From positions 17,853,001 through 17,917,000 of the forward strand of contig JALGPY010000003.1 of the NCBI GenBank assembly GCA_023055425.1: a stretch of 64,000 nt of DNA, read 5' to 3'. Below, in pieces: positions 57,701-64,000 of this stretch. The notes below the pieces were generated by a model. It was not told where the DNA came from. It did not search any database and saw only the letters and a list, made by a program, of their open reading frames with translations. This stretch comes from Linanthus parryae. Taxonomy: Eukaryota > Streptophyta > Magnoliopsida > Ericales > Polemoniaceae. The position numbers were made by a program, and so were the translations under genes. Each line of letters begins with the position of its first letter. The first letter of the stretch is position 1.

Positions 57701-60700
57701 AACCCCCACACTTATCTTTCACTCGTCCCGAGTAAAACTCAATTCAATTCAAAGAGAAACATTGCATACTTCTTTCATTCCACCGTTTCATATTAACTAA
57801 GACTATCTGACACGAGACACTAACAAGATTCACACAAACAAACTATGCAACTATATGAACTAACTACAATGCAACTCAATTATATAAAATGCAAGTATTT
57901 GAAAACTTATTTTTTTTTGTGATATTGGGCAACCTCTATATCATAAACCGAAATCATCTATCTCTCATTGATTTCCACACAAAACCGTCAACCAAAAGTA
58001 AATATTGAATTATAGAAGGTGTCTTTATGTAAAGCGGACTAAGGCATCCATACGCAAGAAAACAGTTTTACGAAAAACAATAAAAATAAAGATCTTCATC
58101 TTAAGAGCTCACTGAGTTACGTTCTACACTTCAGAGGGTGATGTTGGAAGCTAGGAGACACTTGAATCAAGTTCCCTTACAGCGTCTCTTTTTTTATCTT
58201 TTTTTTTTCGGACTAGTGAAAAGATGGTCAGTGCGGACGTGTTGTATATGATGGATGGCGGAAGTTTGTTTTTTTATAGCGCTTTGATTAGTGAAAAGAT
58301 GGTCAGGGCGGACGTGAAGTATATGATGGATGGCGGAAGTCTTTTGCAGCGCGTGTCATCACATTTTTTTTTTTATTATTACTGAAGATCACCGGGGAAC
58401 CCCTTCCAACTGGCACACTAAAGGGAGCAGAGGTATACCTACTCGAGCTCTCAAGGTAATAAAATAATACGCACAACTAAATGATTTTAGGATCGCATAA
58501 ACACCATAGTACATCTTTACGCAAAATGCGATGGGAGAATTTCTCTATTTTGGTGCGCCTATCACGCAGAAAACTCTATCATTAAGCTCTCTTCGGTTTC
58601 TGGTTCATTAATTGCCCATTTTTCAAAAGTTTCAAATTTTTGGGATTTTATTATATTTTAATTTTTTCCATATTTCCTAGACTCTACATGCAATAGCCAA
58701 CTCGATTAACGACTCGAAATTTGGTTGGTGGGCTCAATAATGTAAAAGTGCAACTAAACATAAACTAAATAATCTAAACACAATACGACAATATAAGAAA
58801 CACGACACAGACTACAAGTACTACAATGACTCACAATACGACATATTCTAATTTAAATGTAATAGGCGATGCAAGACACGAACTTGGCTAGTCTAAGTCA
58901 ACAATCCCCCCACACTTGAGTGCTTCGTTGTCCTCAACGAATTTAGAGATCAATGAAGAGGACTCGGCATTGAAATGCAAAGGAAGGTGAAACTACTCGG
59001 AGTAATGTCATGGCAAAAGAGGGTATCTACAATAAGTTTATAGAGATAATCCATGCTACGTGCACATGAACAAGTTGTGTTTACCGAAAATAAGCAAGTA
59101 CTCAAGTAATTCCCTAAAATTTTTAAAATAAAACCCTAGAGCAAGTACGATGTGCCTAAACGGTATGTAAAGAGAGAGAGAAAAGAATACTCACAACCGA
59201 CACAAGGTTGGGGACGAAATGCGATGGATGCTGACTGCTGATAACAAAAACAATCCCCAAACAAACATTGTGCGCAGCTATATTAACTCCCTATTTCGGT
59301 CGAGTGTGAACTAACACACCGGGGTCGATTGATCCTGTTGTTGCAATAGAAAAAGGAACGAAGAATCCCCCAGCTCACATTGCGTACGCCAATGTGAGCT
59401 CTCGTGATGGTCGAGTGCGCGGTAGCACACCGGGGTCGATTGCTTCGTCAAATTCCTCCTTTCTTTTCTTTGCTAACTTGAACAAACCATCTCAATTGTA
59501 CCATGTTGTTTTCGCTTGTACTGACATATAGGTGCGCAGAGAAAAAGGATAGAGGTGAAGGCAGAGATGGTTCTGGGTTGGGTTCTGTTGAAATCTCAAC
59601 ACACTTTAGTGCAATTTCCATTGCCAATTAAATTAGACTAATTATTTATTCAGTTCTTTTATAAAATCATCATGGAGCTGTATCAATCCCAACTGAATTC
59701 ATCCCAGCGAGGGGTTACTCAACCCATCTGTTTATCATTGTCATCAACCATCGTAGAAATTCGCAGCAAAACAAACCCACAATCCAAAGAGCTCAGTTTC
59801 AGGTCCAATCGGAGGTTAGATAGAATGATTGAGGGTGGGTTTCGGGTTACAGAGAGGTCGATTCAGAGTCGGTCTCGATGGTGCTGGGTTTTGGGTCGCC
59901 AAGATAGTCAGATCACCACTCGACAAAATCATAGATAGCAGCTGGGTTCAATTCGAGTTCCTGGGTCGTTTGTTCGGGTCTGGGCGAGCTTTGGGGCGGC
60001 TTGATTGGGGGAGGCCGACGTTAATGGCTGTCTCGCTGGGGTGCGATGGTGGTCGAGTTTCAATCGGTGTTCGATGGGGTTCTTGAAGATTGTTTTGAAT
60101 GACGGCGTTGGTTCTGCGGTTTTGGGGTTTCAATGGTTCCAATCAACGAACCAAATTGCCGGAATCCATGGTGGATTCGGCGGTTTTGAACGACAGAGGC
60201 TGATATGTTGAAGGGAGGGTTCTGGTGTTGGTTTCGGTAGTTCGGATGGTGCTCTGGGTTTGACAGAGGAGAGGACAATGGTGGGTCGTTTGATTTAGAG
60301 AGAGACGGTTGCGGACATGGTGGTTAAGGGGTTCCTCGATCTTGGTTCTCGTTGGTTTGTGACTGCCGGAGAAGACGAAGGTAAGAGGGAGCTAATGGTG
60401 GTTGAGTGGTCGAATTGGTGGTGGAGAACAGGTCTGGTCTCGGTTCCATGGGGTTGTTGAAGATGGAGATGGTGGCGATGGAGGTCAGGGGTTCGGCTGT
60501 GGCTTCGGAAAGGAAGGAGACAGACAGGACAAGGAAGGAGAAGGGGGGTTTTATTGGTAATTTCAGAAAGTTTAGGGGTGTCTTTGGGGTAATAGCAGAA
60601 ATTAATATGTTGAAGCTTCAGAACAACCCAAACAAGGTAGTGAGTAAAGTGCTTGTGCAGCCAGACAAACACGAGCAGAAAATATTATGTCAAGGCAGTT

Positions 60701-60771
60701 TCAATATATGTTCTCTTTTATTCTTCAACTTCTTCTTCTTCCTCCACTTCTTTTCTATCCTTCTCAATCGA
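57701..60771 (-). other. Non-autonomous element interior, mostly noncoding
   Basis: No recognisable retrotransposon domain. Near 58214-58345 a ~54-bp segment (core GTGAAAAGATGGTCAG) occurs twice, 78 bp apart. At about 59300 and 59412 the phrase CACACCGGGGTCGATTG occurs twice. From about 59589 to 60680 lies a GC-richer, gene-like block beginning TGTTGAAATCTCAACA; its sense-strand frames are short and Pro/Asn-rich (for example 60278-60060). It may be an inserted LTR or a captured fragment; neither could be shown. Confidence 0.5.
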
Positions 60772-61584
60772 TCACATACGCCTAAAATTCGCTGAGTAGA
60801 AGCTGAAGAACTTATTATGCTTGGCTCCCAGCTTATTCCTCTTCCTCCAATTTCTCACTCCCGAAATTTTGAAAATCAAGTAAGCGCAATCATCTATCAC
60901 AAGTAGTAGAGTGATGGCCTTATCTTCAATCAAGAAATTTTCAATCGGTGGTTGAGCTGTTGGTGTCACTTCACGAAACAAGTGTTCTTGTAGCTCCACT
61001 TTTCTTTCCGTATCCAAAAATGTACCAAACACCATGTCAATCTTTGATCCACTATTCTCCAACACAGGAGATATCATGAAACTCATGTTCAAAGCATACG
61101 CCTCTTCGAGATATCCAAAAAGCCCATACAACAGTCGCTCAATTTCATCAAAAACTTGGTGATGTCTTGTTGTAGAGGCGTCCTCAAGACATGAATCGAC
61201 GATAGTAATACTTGGCACGCTCTTGGGCTCAACAATATTCTCATGAAGGCTTGAAGATATTGACTCATACTCCTCATACTTTAGTTTGATTAAACTTTCA
61301 AGAGGATCTTGGAGTTTTGAGTCACCTTGAAGATCATATTGAAGACTTTGCACCTCCTCAATTCCCATGCTTAGAAAAAAAAAATTAGAATCATTAGCCA
61401 CTTATATCAATGTGTCAAATATATCCCCTTGCATGATCAACATTCTTTCCAACACGTCTTGTTGAGGATAGCAATAATTTGAAGCACGAGTAATATGATC
61501 CATAATGGTAAAGCAATCACCATCATTGTGTTCACCTCCACACTCGCAACAACAAAGAATTGGTGGATAGCACGAATTCGACAT
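60772..61584 (-). pseudogene. ORF of the non-autonomous element, N-terminal CX2CX3HX4C knuckle
   Basis: Starts MSNSCYPPILCCCECGG at 61584. The first 25 residues include CCECGGEHNDGDC, which fits CX2CX3HX4C as in Gypsy gag knuckles. An in-frame TAA at 61402-61404 interrupts it, after which the same frame continues for about 200 residues to 60772. The second part is acidic, with Leu-rich helical stretches, and matches no pol domain. It lies where gag would be, directly downstream of the primer site. Function is unknown. Confidence 0.6.
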
Positions 61585-61694
61585 TGCTCCTTTGCAAGAT
61601 ACCTAGAGAAAACAACTTCTAAACGAAGAGATTACTAAAAAAAAAAATTGCTTAAAGTAGCACTTGACACAAATTCACTAATATCACCTATTGC

Positions 61695-61712
61695 TCCCCG
61701 GCAACGGCGCCA
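61695..61712 (-). other. Primer binding site of the non-autonomous element (Asp tRNA)
   Basis: Minus strand TGGCGCCGTTGCCGGGGA, an exact copy of the Asp-tRNA-type site of Athila/Tat elements, seven bases from the LTR edge. Confidence 0.88.
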
Positions 61713-61719
61713 AAAAACT

Positions 61720-63201
61720 TGTTGATTATTTTCTAGCTCACAAGTGTACGAGGTCACAAGTAATAAAGTTGGTAAGTCAATACCGGGAATTTATCGAACC
61801 CAAGGGACCAATGTGTGGAGAGTACTAGTTACTAATTGCTTAGGCACTATTAAAGCTAACAAAGTAATAGTTGATTTTTATGAACTAACTAGCTAATTTT
61901 CATAAACTAAACGATAACTAAAATTGAAGGGATAATAAGATAAAGGTAAGAGTTAAGGCGATTTGATGCAAGTTTTCACTTATTGACTTGACAACTTTGA
62001 AACACCTATGATTTTGAAGTTCTAGGACTTGAATGTTCCTAATTGACCTCTCTCAAGCGACAACTAGGCGCGTAACTGACAAGAAATAGAGATCTCTCGA
62101 TTCACTAGATACAAGTAATTAGGGGTTAAACACTTATTTTAACTCAATATATGTCCACCTAAGGCGTGCAACTATCTCTCGATCTTGTACTCGAGCAACA
62201 AGATTCAATTCCACTCCTTACAATCCCAAGTTAATCTCTCTCAAGAAATAACTAGGGTTCCTAATCATCTATCAAGTGATCAAGTTGCCACGAGCATGAA
62301 GCACAATGAAATTGATTTAAATCAGTAAAACTCATAGCATTAAGGCATCAATCCATGAATCAAAATAATCCAAGTCATAAAGATCCAAGCTTACTTCAAA
62401 TCCCAAACCCTAACATAAAATTTAAGCTATCATAATGAATTTATGAAGATACACAAGAAGAGGAGAAGAAAATATAAAAATAATTGAGAGAAAGGAAGAA
62501 GAACTCATGATTCGGCTTCCATTAAGCTCTCTCCATCTTCCTAGGCGTTCTCCATACTTTCTTGTGTGTTCCTAATCTTCCTTAGGGCTTCGTCTCCTGA
62601 ATAATGGCTGAATACAGCCTTTTATAGGATTAAAATACGTCCTTAGAGGGTTTGGATACGTTTTCATAATGTTTTGGCCGAAATTACACTTTTGCCACCC
62701 GTAATTCTGGACAGATTTGGAAGCTTATTTTGCGCAGGCCTTTTCTCCCTCACCCGGATAGCGAATTGGGCTCATTTTATATCGTTGGAAAGCCCTGGAT
62801 GTCTACTTTCCAATAGTGCAAGCTTTGATCCAAAAATAAGTGTCTAGCTCAAGATACAGCCGAAAGAGTGAAGGCTGGTCCTGAACAGCTTTTCAAACTC
62901 TTCTTCTTTTTGCGTCATCTTTTCTTCTCTTTATCTAGCTTCACGCCAAGCATCTTCAAGCCTCTCATAAGCTCCATCGCACCTATTTACCTGATATACA
63001 CAAAACTAAACTACTCGTTTAATTATCATAGCAAATATGAGAGAAAACATGTGCGAATAAGGTAGAAACTACAATTTTCACTCTTTGGCTTATAAATCAT
63101 CAAATTCACATATTTGAGCATATATACCATGTAAATCATACAATATTAGCCTAATACGAGTAATAAACAAGCCTAATAATAACTCCTAATAAGAGTTATC
63201 A
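61720..63201 (-). repeat. Non-autonomous element right (5') LTR
   Basis: 1482 bp, TGTTGATTATTTTC to AGAGTTATCA, pairing with the split left LTR. The TATAAAAGG box on the sense strand is at 62618-62626. Confidence 0.9.
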
Positions 63202-63206
63202 CATTC

Positions 63207-63443
63207 CATGACCTGGAAAAACTTATCGAACTCCCTTATCCAATTCTCAAGCAACACGGGATCTTCTTTCCCAAAGAAGCAACTTGGGTTCCGAGGAGCT
63301 ATCTTTTTAGCCCAATCAGGTTCTTGTTCAACAACAACATTGTTATTGTTGTTCCGGTTGTTGTTGTTCATTGCCTGAACAAACTGGTCCATATGACCGA
63401 TCAACTGGGCTACCTGTGGGTGTAGGGCTTCTTCTCCTTCCAT
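63207..63443 (-). pseudogene. Gag of the TR-GAG element, copy B, N-terminal part
   Basis: ATG at 63443 (MEGEEALHPQVAQLIG), open to the insertion at 63206. It carries an asparagine run and the WIREFDKFFQVMEC segment, and continues at 48153. Confidence 0.82.
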
Positions 63444-63838
63444 TTTTAACTTTCAAAGATGTAACGGTACTCCAAGTGATTACGTACCCTAAGCGATCTC
63501 TTACCGCCACACACGTAGTAACACAAATAATAGGTCACAACTAATAAGTAATTCGTACCAACTAATCAAACAATATCTCAGCGAGATACACAGAAGAACA
63601 CACACATAAAGGATACTAGAGGTAGGGTTTCATGACCATATACCGTATTGGTACTAGGGTCTCAATACGGAACATTAATAATGTCAGATAGCACAAAGCA
63701 ATTTGTCAAGCAAGAGGAAGTAACCAAGAAATCCCCAAATACCCGGATTATCCGTATTTTATCTTTCCCTAAGTTCGTTTGAGGTTACCCTACAGGTTTT
63801 AATTCCCTAAGTTGGAAAGATCTGGCTCTGATACCACC

Positions 63839-64000
63839 TGCAACAACCCCCCTTATCCGGATCGGGACAAGACGAGGAGGGCGATGCTTAATAGAAGCGG
63901 CAGAGATCAAAATCAATACATTTCAGAACACTTATTCATATTATTAAACATCAAACTTAGAGTATTATACAAAACGTGCTACTATTACACATAACTTAGC
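63839..64000 (-). repeat. Gag-only element 5' LTR start, copy B
   Basis: TGCAACAACCCCCC onward, matching 21639-21800; runs off the window. The primer site (sense TGGTATCAGAGCC) is at 63821-63836. Confidence 0.85.

Larger units (their letters stand above)
48154..63201 (-). mobile_element. Asp-primed non-autonomous LTR element (LARD-like), with nested Copia-4
   Basis: Bounded by CATTC at 48149-48153 and 63202-63206. LTRs of 1482 bp: left copy split as 48154-49280 plus 57346-57700, right copy 61720-63201. On the minus strand, an exact Asp-tRNA-type primer site (61695-61712) adjoins the right LTR and a G-rich PPT adjoins the left. The 4.0-kb interior has no recognisable gag core, protease, RT or integrase, only a cysteine-knuckle ORF of ~270 codons. 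This resembles large retrotransposon derivatives related to Athila/Tat elements. Confidence 0.87.
23398..64000 (+). repeat. Copy B of the segmental duplication (partner 9305-22137)
   Basis: The order Copia-1 LTR tail, Copia-2, flank, gag-only element recurs here in the same orientation and with the same insertion junctions (TTTTA, GTTTG, LTR start after the same AT-rich flank). Identical junctions mean one ancestral nest was duplicated, not that the same elements inserted twice. Copy B is expanded by insertions at 33019-46469 and 48154-63201 and runs off the window. Small deletions differ between copies. Confidence 0.88.
30623..64000 (-). mobile_element. Gag-only Gypsy element, copy B, with nested insertions
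   Basis: Same element as 16774-22137. LTR parts: 30623-33018 and 46475-47068. Internal parts: 47069-48153 and 63207-63838. The second LTR starts at 63839 and runs off the window. Interrupted by the Athila-like element and by the Asp-primed element. Confidence 0.87.

Overview
This window is plant nuclear DNA, almost certainly from a flowering plant and probably a eudicot; the species cannot be read from it. It contains no convincing host gene and no prokaryotic feature. Nearly everything is LTR retrotransposons of the Copia (Ale/Retrofit-like and Tork-like) and Gypsy (Athila-like, large-LTR gag-only, and Asp-primed non-autonomous) groups, nested in one another. Element ends were set from LTR pairs, 5-bp target-site duplications (TSDs), tRNA-complementary primer binding sites (PBS) and polypurine tracts (PPT).

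Layout. 1-1469: unclassified flank with a short palindrome array. 1470-15219: an Ale-like Copia element (Copia-2A, TSD GTTTG) whose 5' LTR is split by a Tork-like Copia (Copia-1, 1494-9887, TSD TTTTA). 15225-16773: flank with LTR-like promoter sequence. 16774-22137: minus-strand Gypsy element with ~3.15-kb LTRs and only gag between them (TR-GAG type). 22138-23397: one end of a CACTA DNA transposon. From 23398 to the window end the order repeats: a truncated Copia-1 LTR (23398-23979), Copia-2B (to 29209), the same flank (to 30622) and the same gag-only element (30623 to the end). 9305-22137 (A) and 23398-64000 (B) are therefore copies of one duplicated segment. Copy B later took further insertions: an Athila-like element (33019-46469, TSD CGGTG) in the gag-only LTR, and a minus-strand Asp-primed non-autonomous element (48154-63201, TSD CATTC) in its gag. 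The left LTR of the latter is split by a young minus-strand Copia (Copia-4, 49281-57340, TSD GTCTA) whose two 468-bp LTRs look identical.

Relative order from nesting: Copia-2 and the gag-only element, then Copia-1, then segmental duplication, then the Athila-like and Asp-primed elements, then Copia-4. Only Copia-4 (gag-protease-integrase) and the Athila-like third ORF keep long undamaged frames; the other coding regions carry stops, frameshifts or lost catalytic residues.

The most interesting signals are regulatory rather than coding. The Athila-like element has three arrays (9, 15 and 10 units) of a 14-bp interrupted palindrome with near-invariant arms TGCGT/ACGCA and a variable centre. Each array ends 83-84 bp upstream of a TATA box: one in each LTR, and one internal, directly before the third ORF. 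Copia-4 carries a cluster of nine CCACGTCA (TGACGTGG on its sense strand) sites in its leader. A third array, of AGCTCGTGCGAGCT-type palindromes at ~20-bp spacing, lies near the left edge.
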